A stretch of 63,787 nt of DNA from an uncultured Faecalicoccus sp. (GTDB lineage Bacteria > Bacillota_I > Bacilli_A > Erysipelotrichales > Erysipelotrichaceae), in NCBI GenBank assembly GCA_902497095.1, contig CABVDD010000006.1:1-63787 (forward strand). Direction: 5' to 3'. How positions within the stretch are numbered: the stretch's first letter is position 1; the number at the start of each line of letters is the position of its first letter. The position numbers and the translations under genes were made by a program. This document shows positions 16,252-24,883 of the stretch, piece after piece. A model generated the notes under the pieces. It was not told where the DNA came from. It saw only the letters and a list, made by a program, of their open reading frames with translations, and searched no databases.

Positions 16252-16935
16252 ATGGAGATTTTGAAGTTGCTCGGAATCTTGATTGTAGTAATTGGTTTTA
16301 TTTTAAAACTAGACTCAATTTTGATTATTATGGTTGCGGCTATAGTAACAGCTCTTGTTTCCGGTATTGATCTTGTTACATTTTTAGAGACAATGGGATC
16401 TAGTTTTGTATCGAATCGAAGCATGTGTACATTTATTATCGTACTTGTCTTAACAGGAACTTTGGAAAGAAATGGTTTGAAACAGGCAGCAGCTGATTTG
16501 ATGGCAAAATTTAAAAATGCATCTGCCGGATTAATTATCGGTATATATGGTATCATTCGTTTAATTTTTGGAGCTTTTAATATTAGCGTTGGAGGAGCTG
16601 CCAGCTTTATTCGTCCAATTGTAATGCCTATGGCACAAGCTATTGTAGAAAAAGATGGACATCCGATTCAGGAAGAATATTTAGAACAATTAAAAGGAAT
16701 GTCTTCGGCTATGGATAATGTCGCATGGTTCTTTGGACAAGTTTTGTTTGTAGGTACCAGTGGAATGTTGTTAGTGCAATCTACGTTAGCAGATTTAGGT
16801 TATCAAGTTGCATTGATCGATTTAGCGGCCGTACAGATTCCTGTTGCCTTGATTGCTACAGCGAGTGCTATTATTTATTATTTCATTAAAGATAAGAAGT
16901 TAGCTAAGAAATATGCAGGAGGTGCAAAAGCATGA
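16252..16935 (+). CDS. DUF969 family membrane protein
   Basis: A 227-residue integral membrane protein with about six helices, matching the DUF969 pattern ('LDSILIIMVAAIVTALVSGID' core, 'GAFNISVGGAASFIRPIVMP'). DUF969 and DUF979 proteins are habitually encoded together beside pyroglutamyl peptidase, and look like two halves of one transporter or permease. The substrate is not known; pyroglutamate or short peptides are natural guesses from context. Its stop overlaps the next start by four bases. Confidence 0.8.
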   Translation: MEILKLLGILIVVIGFILKLDSILIIMVAAIVTALVSGIDLVTFLETMGSSFVSNRSMCTFIIVLVLTGTLERNGLKQAAADLMAKFKNASAGLIIGIYGIIRLIFGAFNISVGGAASFIRPIVMPMAQAIVEKDGHPIQEEYLEQLKGMSSAMDNVAWFFGQVLFVGTSGMLLVQSTLADLGYQVALIDLAAVQIPVALIATASAIIYYFIKDKKLAKKYAGGAKA

Positions 16936-17888
16936 CAAATCCTATTGAATATTTCATGAGTGCAGAAATTACTCTTTCTGATAAACTCTTAGAGATCATG
17001 TATTTTGTGATCGGTTTGATTGCGATTTATGTAGCAATTCGAAATCTAAAAGATAAGACCAATGAAAAACGATTTGGAACGTTTGTATTCTGGTTCTTAT
17101 TAGGTTTGATGTTTGTTATAGGAAAGTGGATTCCACCAATGTACACGGGAATTTTAATGTGTTTGATGGTTTTAAGTCCAATTTTAAAACAAGTCAAAGC
17201 GGGAGCAGAACCTAGCCCTACAGTTGAGGAAATGACGAAAAATTATAAGAAAATTGGCTTTAAAGTCTTTATCCCTGCTGTATCCATCGGAGCTTTTGCT
17301 TTATTTGCCGCTTTATTTACTACTATCTCTCCATTGTTTGGTATGGGCGTTGGAGTGCTTGTAGGTATTATCTTGCTGATGATTTTTTCAAAAGACAACA
17401 AACCTTCTGTTTTCTTGAATGATGGAAGAAGAATGTTAGATATCGTAGGTCCTTTGAGCATGTTGCCAACATTATTGGCTGCTTTGGGAGCCGTATTTAC
17501 GACAGCTGGTGTAGGTGATGTAATTTCTAGTATTGTATCTAATATTATTCCAGAAGGAAATGTCGCAATCGGTATCATCGTTTATGCTGTAGGTATGGCT
17601 TTATTTACCATGGTCATGGGAAATGCTTTTGCCGCTATTACAGTAATGACTGTTGGTATTGGCGCACCGTTTGTATTAGCTTATGGTGCTGATCCTGTTA
17701 TTATTGGATCGTTGGCATTAACTTGTGGATATTGTGGAACGCTATGTACACCGATGGCCGCCAACTTCAATATCGTGCCGGTAGCAGTTTTGGAGATGAA
17801 AGACGATTATGGAGTTATTAAAAACCAGATTGTCATTGCCGGAATCATGTTAGTTGTTCAAATTATTATGATGATCGTCTTATCATAA
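16932..17888 (+). CDS. DUF979 family membrane protein
   Basis: A 318-residue protein with eight to nine hydrophobic segments. The C-terminal half has 'VMGNAFAAITVMTVGIGAPF' and 'GYCGTLCTPMAANFNIVPVA', features shared with DUF979 and resembling parts of IT-superfamily transporters. It is translationally coupled to DUF969 (ATGA overlap) and lies 13 bp before pcp, with a ribosome binding site AAGGAG between. A joint transport role with DUF969 is inference from this fixed gene order. Confidence 0.82.
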   Translation: MTNPIEYFMSAEITLSDKLLEIMYFVIGLIAIYVAIRNLKDKTNEKRFGTFVFWFLLGLMFVIGKWIPPMYTGILMCLMVLSPILKQVKAGAEPSPTVEEMTKNYKKIGFKVFIPAVSIGAFALFAALFTTISPLFGMGVGVLVGIILLMIFSKDNKPSVFLNDGRRMLDIVGPLSMLPTLLAALGAVFTTAGVGDVISSIVSNIIPEGNVAIGIIVYAVGMALFTMVMGNAFAAITVMTVGIGAPFVLAYGADPVIIGSLALTCGYCGTLCTPMAANFNIVPVAVLEMKDDYGVIKNQIVIAGIMLVVQIIMMIVLS

Positions 17889-17901
17889 GGAGTAAAAGAA
17901 T

Positions 17902-18549
17902 ATGAAGAAAATTTTAATTACAGGTTTTGATCCTTTTGGAGGAGAATCTATCAATCCAGCTTTTGAAGCCGTGAAGTTGCTTCCTGACACGATTCAAGAT
18001 GTGCAAGTCATCAAATTGGAAGTTCCTACTGTATTTGGTAAAGGACCGCAAAAAACAATTGATGCGATTGAAGAATACAAGCCAGATTATGTTCTATGTA
18101 TTGGACAAGCAGGAGGACGCTCACAATTAACTCCGGAGTTTGTAGGCATTAATTATGTTCAAGCTCGTATTCCTGATAACGAAGGAAATCAGCCGATGAA
18201 CCAACCTTTAGTAGAAGGTGCACCACAGGCATATTTCGCAACATTACCAGTTCATGCCATGGTTGAAAAAATGAAAGCCAAGGGTATTCCGGCATCCGTT
18301 TCTTATACAGCTGGTACGTATGTATGTAATGCGATGTTATATTGTGTGATGCATGCGATTTATACAAAATATCCAACTATCAAAGGTGGTTTCATGCATG
18401 TTCCTTATGCAACAGAACAAACAGTAAACCAGCCTGCTGGAACACCGGGTATGAATTTAAAAGACATTGCCAAAGGTATTCAGGCAGCTGTTGAAGCAAT
18501 TTTAGAAAACAAGGAAGATATCCAAGTTGTTGGAGGAGAAACTCATTGA
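17902..18549 (+). CDS. pcp: Pyroglutamyl-peptidase I
   Basis: Pcp removes N-terminal pyroglutamate (5-oxoproline) from peptides in the cytosol. The 215-residue length and catalytic triad are canonical: E79 in 'LTPEFVGINY', C142 in 'TAGTYVCNAMLY' and H166 in 'GGFMHVPYA'. It lies in one transcription unit with DUF969/DUF979 and is followed, with a four-base overlap, by the GyrI-like gene. Confidence 0.96.
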   Translation: MKKILITGFDPFGGESINPAFEAVKLLPDTIQDVQVIKLEVPTVFGKGPQKTIDAIEEYKPDYVLCIGQAGGRSQLTPEFVGINYVQARIPDNEGNQPMNQPLVEGAPQAYFATLPVHAMVEKMKAKGIPASVSYTAGTYVCNAMLYCVMHAIYTKYPTIKGGFMHVPYATEQTVNQPAGTPGMNLKDIAKGIQAAVEAILENKEDIQVVGGETH

Positions 18550-19022
18550 TCTTTGAAACTGTAACATTGGAAAAAGACTGTTGGATCAGTGGTGTTAAAA
18601 AAAACACAAGTCCAGATACATTATATGAAGACTTGCCCAAGCTCTCAAAAGAATTTGCGAAGATAAGACCATCAATAAAAAATCCTGTTCGACCATTAAC
18701 AACCTGTGTGGCGACTGGGACAACACAAATTTTTATGGGCGATTTTGTGGAAAGAAAAGATGCTAAATTAGCTGAATTGTCTTTAAAAAAAGGACAATTG
18801 TTAGTGAAAGTCAAGGTGCCTTTTCATTTCCAAGCTTTTTTGCCGGCTAAAGTGGCTCGAATTCGTAAAGAGTTTTACCAAAATTGGCTGCCTAAAAGTC
18901 CTTATATCTCGTCTATTTGGCAAGATTTGGAAGTTTATCATTATCGACGTCGTTATTTTAGAAAGTCTCGTAAAATGATCATGGAACTTTGGTTTTTATT
19001 AGAAAATAAGAAGGAAGATTAA
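18546..19022 (+). CDS. GyrI-like effector-binding domain protein
   Basis: A 158-residue protein. The C-terminal 'IWQDLEVYHYRRRYFRKSRKM' followed by a strand ending 'MELWFLLEN' resembles the GyrI/AraC effector-binding fold, which binds small hydrophobic ligands. No DNA-binding domain is present. The start is TTG 18546, overlapping the pcp stop; GGAGGAG at 18532-18538 is well spaced. The role in this operon is unknown. Similarity is judged by pattern only. Confidence 0.55.
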   Translation: MIFETVTLEKDCWISGVKKNTSPDTLYEDLPKLSKEFAKIRPSIKNPVRPLTTCVATGTTQIFMGDFVERKDAKLAELSLKKGQLLVKVKVPFHFQAFLPAKVARIRKEFYQNWLPKSPYISSIWQDLEVYHYRRRYFRKSRKMIMELWFLLENKKED

Positions 19023-19023
19023 A

Positions 19024-19476
19024 TTGACAGAAAATAAAGTATTAGATCTTGCCTATGCCGCTTATGGAAGCAATCTTCATCTAAAACAGATGGAAACTCG
19101 CTGTCCCAATGCCAAATGTATAGGAAAGGGATATTTAGAAGATTATCAGCTGGTTTTTGGTAAGAGAGGATTTCTTGATGTCGTTGCTTGTAAAGGGCAG
19201 AAAGTACAGGTTGGACTATTTAAGGTAACGGATGTCGATCTTAAGGCGCTTGATGAATATGAAGAATATCCCGAGCTTTATGATCGTATTACAGTTTGGA
19301 TCCAAACGGATTCTAAAGAAAAAGTACAGGCGTTTGTCTATAAGATGAATCCCTATGAGCGTATGGAAAAGCCAACAGAAGCTTATTGGAATACGATCAA
19401 TGAGGGATATGATAATTTCTCTTTTGATAAAGAAGATCTACAATTAGCATTATCAAAGATAGAGCAAGAGGCATAA
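19024..19476 (+). CDS. Gamma-glutamylcyclotransferase-like protein
   Basis: The 150-residue product has the 'YAAYGSNLHLKQM' glycine loop and 'LDEYEEYPELYDR' acidic motif of the GGCT/AIG2 fold. Such enzymes release 5-oxoproline from gamma-glutamyl compounds. It starts with TTG one base after the preceding stop, with AGAAGGAAG upstream. Placement behind pcp is notable: both enzymes liberate 5-oxoproline, by different routes. Substrate preference within the fold family is not certain. Confidence 0.78.
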   Translation: MTENKVLDLAYAAYGSNLHLKQMETRCPNAKCIGKGYLEDYQLVFGKRGFLDVVACKGQKVQVGLFKVTDVDLKALDEYEEYPELYDRITVWIQTDSKEKVQAFVYKMNPYERMEKPTEAYWNTINEGYDNFSFDKEDLQLALSKIEQEA

Positions 19477-19494
19477 GTCTCTTGTTCTTTTTTT
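19461..19494 (+). terminator. Terminator overlapping the GGCT stop codon
   Basis: A 10-bp stem (19461-19470 with 19479-19488) and 8-nt loop, then seven T. The 5' arm is coding. Confidence 0.85.
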
Positions 19495-19525
19495 AATATT
19501 TTTCAGATTCAACGAATTGCATTTC

Positions 19526-19576
19526 TTGAAGTTTTGTTATGAAATATGTATAATAATCATATCAAAAAAATTTGAT
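19526..19576 (+). promoter_or_regulatory. arsR promoter with palindromic operator
   Basis: TTGAAG (19526-19531), 17-bp spacer, TATAAT (19549-19554). The inverted repeat ATCAAA-n4-TTTGAT at 19561-19576 covers the expected start point, as for an ArsR-family autorepressor. A similar repeat recurs at 19931. Confidence 0.7.
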
Positions 19577-19589
19577 TTGAGGTGACAGT

Positions 19590-19898
19590 ATGATAAGTCA
19601 GTATTCCTTAGATGCCAAAGTGTTTAAGGCACTATGTGATGAAAAACGATTGATGATTTTAGAATTACTTCAAAGTGGAGAAAAATGTGTCTGTGTATTG
19701 TCAGAGAAAATGGATATTGGGCAATCTTCTTTGTCGTATCATATGAAGATTCTTTGTGAATCAGGGATCGTTAAAGGACGACAACAAGGAAAATGGACTT
19801 ATTATCGAATTGATAAAGAAGGCAGCAGACATGCGATAGAACTTCTTGAAAAGTTCACAACAATCAGTGATTCGGCTATTTTAGAATGTTGTCAATAA
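19590..19898 (+). CDS. arsR: ArsR/SmtB-family metalloregulator
   Basis: A 102-residue winged-helix repressor. The helix-3 motif 'GEKCVCVLSEKM' has the CxC pair that binds As(III) or Sb(III) in ArsR, and 'SSLSYHMKILCESGIV' is the recognition helix. The C-terminal 'ECCQ' adds two further cysteines. Loss of DNA binding on metalloid binding would induce the genes behind it. A terminator-like hairpin separates it from the permease. The exact inducer is inferred. Confidence 0.9.
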   Translation: MISQYSLDAKVFKALCDEKRLMILELLQSGEKCVCVLSEKMDIGQSSLSYHMKILCESGIVKGRQQGKWTYYRIDKEGSRHAIELLEKFTTISDSAILECCQ

Positions 19899-19917
19899 AG
19901 CCATGTATGGCTTTTTA
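19897..19917 (+). terminator. Short terminator after arsR
   Basis: A 7-bp stem starting at AAAGCCA (19897) with a small loop and a T-run. Confidence 0.6.
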
Positions 19918-19930
19918 TTTCAATTAATAA

Positions 19931-19946
19931 ATCAATTTTTTTTGAT
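19931..19946 (+). promoter_or_regulatory. Second ArsR-type palindrome, before the permease
   Basis: ATCAA-n6-TTGAT, nearly the same as the arsR operator at 19561-19576. It suggests that the permease gene is also under direct control. Confidence 0.5.
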
Positions 19947-19966
19947 ATGAGAAAAGAGGTGTTGGT

Positions 19967-20980
19967 TTGAACGCAATACAGTCAATTTGGTTATTTATAC
20001 AAGATCAAGTTTTAGGAATGAATTGGTTAAATGGCGTGATTGGTGAGTTTTTATCTGGGATAGGATTCGATATACGACAACCTTTTACGGGAAGTCTACA
20101 GTTTTTTTTGTACGATGTCATAAAAATCTCTTTTTTATTATGTGTTTTGATTTTTGTTATATCGTATATACAAAGTTATTTTCCACCCGAGAGAAGTAAA
20201 AAAATATTAGGACGTTTTCATGGAATCTTTGCCAATATCATCGCAGCTTTATTGGGAACGGTAACACCATTTTGCTCTTGTTCGTCTATTCCATTATTTA
20301 TTGGTTTTACAAGTGCAGGATTGCCTTTGGGAGTGACCTTTTCTTTTTTGATTTCATCACCTATGGTGGATTTAGGCAGTTTAGTATTATTAATGAGCAT
20401 TTTTGGTACAAAAGTCGCATTTGCTTATGTGATTTTAGGTTTGGTGATTGCGATTGTTGGAGGCATGTTGATTGAAAAACTTCGAATGGAAAAATATGTA
20501 GAAACTTTTATAAAAAATGCCAGTCATGTTGATATTGATTCTCCGGCATTATCTCAAAAAGATCGCTTTCAATACGCAAAAGAACAAGTGGCTGAAACCT
20601 TTAAGAAAGTAATTCCGTATATTTTAGTAGGTGTGGGAATCGGTGCTTTGATTCATAACTGGATTCCGGAAAGTTGGATCGAGTCTTTATTAGGAAGTCA
20701 GAATCCATTTGGAGTGATATTAGCTACCCTAGTTGGTATTCCAATGTATGCAGATATATTTGGTACGATACCTATTGCGGAAGCTTTATTGATGAAGGGA
20801 GCTCAACTTGGAACCATTTTATCTTTTATGATGGCTGTTACGACATTGAGTTTACCTTCTTTGATCATGTTGCGAAAAGCTATCAAACCAAGACTTTTAG
20901 CGTTGTTTATTGGTATTTGTACCATAGGTATTATCATTGTTGGTTATGTGTTTAATATATTTCATATGTTTTTTATTTAA
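19967..20980 (+). CDS. arsP: ArsP-like permease (DUF318 / UPF0718)
   Basis: A 337-residue membrane protein with about eight helices. The signature 'TPFCSCSSIPLFIGF' holds the CxC pair conserved in ArsP-type permeases, and a second half ending 'LMLRKAIKP' mirrors the first. ArsP exports trivalent organoarsenicals in other species; unspecific members exist, so the cargo is inferred from the neighbours. Start TTG 19967 follows GAGGTG. It is 11 bp before the thioredoxin-like gene. Confidence 0.82.
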   Translation: MNAIQSIWLFIQDQVLGMNWLNGVIGEFLSGIGFDIRQPFTGSLQFFLYDVIKISFLLCVLIFVISYIQSYFPPERSKKILGRFHGIFANIIAALLGTVTPFCSCSSIPLFIGFTSAGLPLGVTFSFLISSPMVDLGSLVLLMSIFGTKVAFAYVILGLVIAIVGGMLIEKLRMEKYVETFIKNASHVDIDSPALSQKDRFQYAKEQVAETFKKVIPYILVGVGIGALIHNWIPESWIESLLGSQNPFGVILATLVGIPMYADIFGTIPIAEALLMKGAQLGTILSFMMAVTTLSLPSLIMLRKAIKPRLLALFIGICTIGIIIVGYVFNIFHMFFI

Positions 20981-20991
20981 GGAGGATAAAC

Positions 20992-21333
20992 ATGAAATTA
21001 TTTGGCAGACAAGAAAAGAAATCGTGTTGTAAAGATGCAAAATATACTGATGAAGTTATGGAACAAGCAAAAAATATGCAAAAAAGTAAAGGAATCAAAA
21101 TTTTAGGATCTGGTTGTGATAAGTGTAAAGCTTTAGAACAAGCTACAAAAGAAGCTTTAACTCAATTACAGCTGCCATTGGAAATAGAACATGTAAGAGA
21201 TTTTGCTCAAATCGCATGTTATGGAGTTATGACAACTCCGGCACTAGTGGTTGATGGAAAAGTAGTTTCTTTTGGTAAGGTGCTTTCTTCACAAGAGGTT
21301 GTAGATCTTTTAAAAAATTATAGTGAAAATTAA
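20992..21333 (+). CDS. Thioredoxin-like redox-active protein
   Basis: A 113-residue protein with the small thioredoxin fold motif 'ILGSGCDKCKALEQ' (CxxC) and cis-Pro in 'MTTPALVVDG'. It matches the 'redox-active disulfide protein 2' group often coupled to ArsP-type permeases. The N-terminal 'KKSCCKDAKY' has an extra Cys pair. It could supply electrons to, or hand ligands over for, the permease. It shares the permease transcript. Confidence 0.85.
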   Translation: MKLFGRQEKKSCCKDAKYTDEVMEQAKNMQKSKGIKILGSGCDKCKALEQATKEALTQLQLPLEIEHVRDFAQIACYGVMTTPALVVDGKVVSFGKVLSSQEVVDLLKNYSEN

Positions 21334-21429
21334 TGTTTAAATACGATAAACAGGATTGATATATTGTTTTTTAGATGATAAAAATAGTCATCACTTTATA
21401 AAATTTGATCAATACGAAAGGTTGGTTTG

Positions 21430-21846
21430 ATGCAAATGAAAAAAATGTTACCTAAAGTGGCTTTTATCTGCGTACATAATTCGTGCAGAAGCCAAATGGC
21501 TGAAGCATTGGCAAAATATTATGCATGTGATGTTTTTGAAAGTTATTCAGCTGGAACAAAAATAAAATCGAGCATCAATCAGGATGCGGTGCGTATCTTA
21601 AAGCATAGATTTCATATAGATATGGAAAAAACACAATATCCTAAGCTAATTTCACAAATACCAGATGTAGATATCGTAATTACTATGGGATGTAATGTGG
21701 ATTGTCCTAATCTTCCATGTAAGTATCGTGAAGATTGGGGATTAAATGATCCTACCGGAAAAAACGATGCTTGTTTTAATGAAGTGATCGATCAAATTTG
21801 TGAAAACATATATTCTTTAAAAGAGAGAATTAAGGATCTTGTATGA
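21430..21846 (+). CDS. arsC: Arsenate reductase, low-molecular-weight phosphatase type
   Basis: ArsC reduces As(V) to As(III) with electrons from thioredoxin. The P-loop 'CVHNSCRSQMAEA' (C14 to R20, CX5R) and the 'NDPTGK' acid region place it in the LMW-PTP clan; 'MGCNVDCPNLPC' carries the extra cysteines (C88, C92, C97) used in the disulfide relay. ATG 21430 is preferred over TTG 21427. A protein tyrosine phosphatase is the alternative, but the cysteines and neighbours favour arsenate. Confidence 0.88.
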   Translation: MQMKKMLPKVAFICVHNSCRSQMAEALAKYYACDVFESYSAGTKIKSSINQDAVRILKHRFHIDMEKTQYPKLISQIPDVDIVITMGCNVDCPNLPCKYREDWGLNDPTGKNDACFNEVIDQICENIYSLKERIKDLV

Positions 21847-21954
21847 ATGATTGATTGATAGTGTGTTTGTCTAGACGTATTTGGTTTTTAAAAGAAAATG
21901 AATGACCTTTTTCTTCTATATCGCATTGAAAACGATTTCATTTTATGTAAAAAA

Positions 21955-21963
21955 TGATATAAT
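21955..21963 (+). promoter_or_regulatory. Extended -10 promoter of the phosphoglucomutase gene
   Basis: TGATATAAT at 21955-21963, shortly before a TTAGGAGG ribosome binding site. Confidence 0.55.
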
Positions 21964-21990
21964 AAATCTAGATTTTAGGAGGATTATTTT

Positions 21991-23691
21991 ATGTCTATTG
22001 TTGAAGAAAGATATGAAAAATGGGTCAGTCACCCTAATTTGGATCCACGTTATAAAGATGAACTGAATAATATGGATGCAGAAGAAAAAAATGATGCATT
22101 TTATACGCTGATTGAATTTGGAACAGCAGGTATGCGTGGCTTATTGGGGCCTGGAACAAATCGTATCAATATTCACACGATCCGAAAAGCTACACAAGGA
22201 TATGCCAATTATATTAAAAAAGCAGGAGAAGATGCCTGTAAAGCTGGTATTGCCATAGGATATGACAATCGTCACATGTCAAAAGAATTTGCGTTTGATT
22301 GTGCGGATCTGCTGGCAAAAAATAATATTACATCTTATGTATTTGAATCGCTTCGTCCTACGCCGGAGTTGAGTTTTGCGGTACGTCACCTTCATTGTTT
22401 TGGTGGTATCATGATTACTGCCAGTCATAATCCAAAAGAATATAATGGATATAAACTGTATGATGATAAAGGCTGTCAGTTAGTTCCGGATTTAGCTGGA
22501 AAGGTTATTGATGAAGTTAATGCGATTGAAGATGAACTTGCGATCGATGCCAACTGCACGCAGGAACAAAAGAAACTGATTACGGTAATTGGTAAAGATG
22601 TAGATGAAGAATATTACAAAAATGTTTTAAGTATCCAATTGAATCCGGATGTGAAAAAAGATATCAAAATCGTGTTCTCACCAGAACATGGTACAGCAAA
22701 TATTCCGGTACAGGAAGTTTATAAACGTGCTGGTTATACATGTATTCCAGTTGTTGAACAATGTTCTCCAGATCCTGATTTTTCAAATACACCAACACCA
22801 AATCCAGAACAGCCTGGTGCTTATGAACTTGCTCTAAAATACGCAAAAGAAAATGATGCAGATGTAATTTTAGTTTGCGATCCGGATGCAGATCGTATGG
22901 GAGTCGGTGTAAAACACAACGGGGAATACATTGTGTTGACAGGAAATCAATCGGGTTCTGTTGAAATTGAATATATTTGTTCACAATTAAAGGAAAAAGG
23001 TTTGATGCCGGAGAATCCGGTTATGTTTAATACCGTTGTAACAAGTGATCTTGGAGAAAAAGTTGCAGCGGATTATGGAGTAGAGACAGAAAAAACATTA
23101 ACTGGATTTAAATTCATAGGTGAAAAAGTCGCAAAATATGAAGTGACGCATGAAAAAAATTATGTATTTGGGTATGAAGAATCTTATGGTTCTTTGATCA
23201 AGCCTTTTGTTCGTGATAAAGATGCACCACAAGCTTGTCTGATGTTGGCAGAAGCGGCAAGTTATTATAAACAACAAGGAAAAGATTTGGTGGATGTATT
23301 GGATAGTTTATATGAACGTCATGGAACATATGAGGAAAGTCAGGTTGCTTTGACATTATCTGGTGAAGCAGGAGCCAATCGTATTAAAGAAATTCTTGCG
23401 GATCTAAGAAAAGATGCACCTTCAGAGATCAATGGAACAAAAGTTGTTCGCAGTGAAGATTACAAAGAATGTACGATCAAAGAAGGCGACACGGTAACAG
23501 AACTGACGGGATTTACTAAATCAGATGTTTTGAAATATTATCTGGAAGATGGAAGCTGGATTGCGGTGCGTCCTAGTGGAACAGAACCAAAGTGCAAATT
23601 CTATTATTGTATAAAAGGAACATCTAAAGAAGATGCACATGAAAAGACAGTGGCTTATCAAAAGGCAATGAAAGAGCTGACAAATAGTTAA
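21991..23691 (+). CDS. Phosphoglucomutase / phosphomannomutase
   Basis: A 566-residue alpha-D-phosphohexomutase. The phosphoserine loop is 'TASHNPKEYNGYK', the Mg-binding loop 'CDPDADRMGV', and the phosphate-binding end 'VRPSGTEPKCKFY'. It interconverts glucose 6-phosphate and glucose 1-phosphate, the substrate of GlgC, so it plausibly feeds the glycogen operon 6 kb upstream and cell-wall sugar synthesis. Length fits the long PgcA group of Bacillota. Confidence 0.93.
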   Translation: MSIVEERYEKWVSHPNLDPRYKDELNNMDAEEKNDAFYTLIEFGTAGMRGLLGPGTNRINIHTIRKATQGYANYIKKAGEDACKAGIAIGYDNRHMSKEFAFDCADLLAKNNITSYVFESLRPTPELSFAVRHLHCFGGIMITASHNPKEYNGYKLYDDKGCQLVPDLAGKVIDEVNAIEDELAIDANCTQEQKKLITVIGKDVDEEYYKNVLSIQLNPDVKKDIKIVFSPEHGTANIPVQEVYKRAGYTCIPVVEQCSPDPDFSNTPTPNPEQPGAYELALKYAKENDADVILVCDPDADRMGVGVKHNGEYIVLTGNQSGSVEIEYICSQLKEKGLMPENPVMFNTVVTSDLGEKVAADYGVETEKTLTGFKFIGEKVAKYEVTHEKNYVFGYEESYGSLIKPFVRDKDAPQACLMLAEAASYYKQQGKDLVDVLDSLYERHGTYEESQVALTLSGEAGANRIKEILADLRKDAPSEINGTKVVRSEDYKECTIKEGDTVTELTGFTKSDVLKYYLEDGSWIAVRPSGTEPKCKFYYCIKGTSKEDAHEKTVAYQKAMKELTNS

Positions 23692-23692
23692 T

Positions 23693-23721
23693 AAAAGATC
23701 GCGCGATTGGCGCGATCTTTT
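23693..23721. terminator. Bidirectional terminator between convergent genes
   Basis: A perfect 12-bp stem (23693-23704 with 23710-23721), 5-nt loop, flanked by A-run and T-run, so it works on both strands. The aminotransferase stop codon touches its right arm. Confidence 0.92.
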
Positions 23722-24883
23722 AAGATTCTAAATTTTTTAAAAAATGTTCAATGCGATCACAAGCTTCTTTAATATGATCGATACTGTAGGCATACGAAAT
23801 ACGTATAAATCCTTCACCATGTGCTCCAAAAGCATTTCCTGGAACACAAGCTACTTTTTCTTGGTCAAGGAGTCGTTCACAAAATTCATCACTGGTCATG
23901 CCGGTTTTTTGAATGTTAGGAAATACATAGAATGTACCATGTGGCATATTGGTTTTTAATCCCATGCGATTAAGACGATTTACTAAAAGATTTCTTCGAT
24001 TCATATAGTCTTTTTTCATCATAAGTACATCATCTAAACCATGTTGTAAAGCTTCAATAGCTGCATATTGTGCTTGTGTAGGAGCTGACATGATCACATA
24101 TTGATGAATTTTGGTCATCGCATCACTTACTTCTTCGTTGGATAAGACATAACCTAGTCGCCAACCAGTCATCGCAAAAGCTTTTGAAAAGCCATTAATG
24201 ACAAGAATTTGATCTTTGATTTCATCAAATTGGGCTAAAGAAGCAAATTCTTGATCAAAACTGAGTTCGGCATAAATTTCATCACTGATGACATAAATGC
24301 CACTTTCTTTAAGTATAGGAATGATCTTTTCATAGTCTTCCTTTGTCATAACACCACCAGTTGGATTGCTTGGATAGTTGATGATCATAGCTTTTGTTTT
24401 GTCGGTGATTGCCTTTTGTAGAACATCTGGCAATAATTTGAACTCATGTTCTTCTTTTAGCTCGATAGGAACAGGAATGCCACCGGCCAGTTCAATCGTC
24501 GGGGCATAAGCTACATAGTTTGGATCTAGAACAATGACTTCATCGCCTGGTTCTACCAAAGCTCGCATGGCAAGATCAATAGCTTCGCTTCCTCCGACTG
24601 TGACTAGAGTTTCTTTTTCAGGATCATATTCTTGATGATAACGTACTTTGTGAAATTCACAAATTGCCTGACGAAGTTCAAGAAGGCCACGATTAGCGGT
24701 ATAGTGTGTTTTTCCAGTAGACATGGCATGAATCGCATTTTCACAAATATGCCAAGGTGTATCAAAGTCAGGTTCTCCGACACCAAGGGAAATGACTCCT
24801 TGCATAGTGTTGGCTAAATCAAAAAACTTACGAATACCGCTAGGCTTGATTTTTTGGACTGTGGTATTGATTGGTTTTCTCAT
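23720..24883 (-). CDS. PLP-dependent aminotransferase, class I/II
   Basis: The 387-residue fold-type I enzyme has the PLP lysine in 'INGFSKAFAMTGWRLGY', the 'NYPSNPTGG' block and the C-terminal 'GFIRISYAYS' Arg that binds the substrate carboxylate. It most resembles aspartate/aromatic aminotransferases of the PatA group. It is translated from the same transcript as the upstream Lrp-type regulator, with a four-base overlap, so that regulator probably controls it. The amino donor is not determined. Confidence 0.92.
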   Translation of the reverse strand: MRKPINTTVQKIKPSGIRKFFDLANTMQGVISLGVGEPDFDTPWHICENAIHAMSTGKTHYTANRGLLELRQAICEFHKVRYHQEYDPEKETLVTVGGSEAIDLAMRALVEPGDEVIVLDPNYVAYAPTIELAGGIPVPIELKEEHEFKLLPDVLQKAITDKTKAMIINYPSNPTGGVMTKEDYEKIIPILKESGIYVISDEIYAELSFDQEFASLAQFDEIKDQILVINGFSKAFAMTGWRLGYVLSNEEVSDAMTKIHQYVIMSAPTQAQYAAIEALQHGLDDVLMMKKDYMNRRNLLVNRLNRMGLKTNMPHGTFYVFPNIQKTGMTSDEFCERLLDQEKVACVPGNAFGAHGEGFIRISYAYSIDHIKEACDRIEHFLKNLES

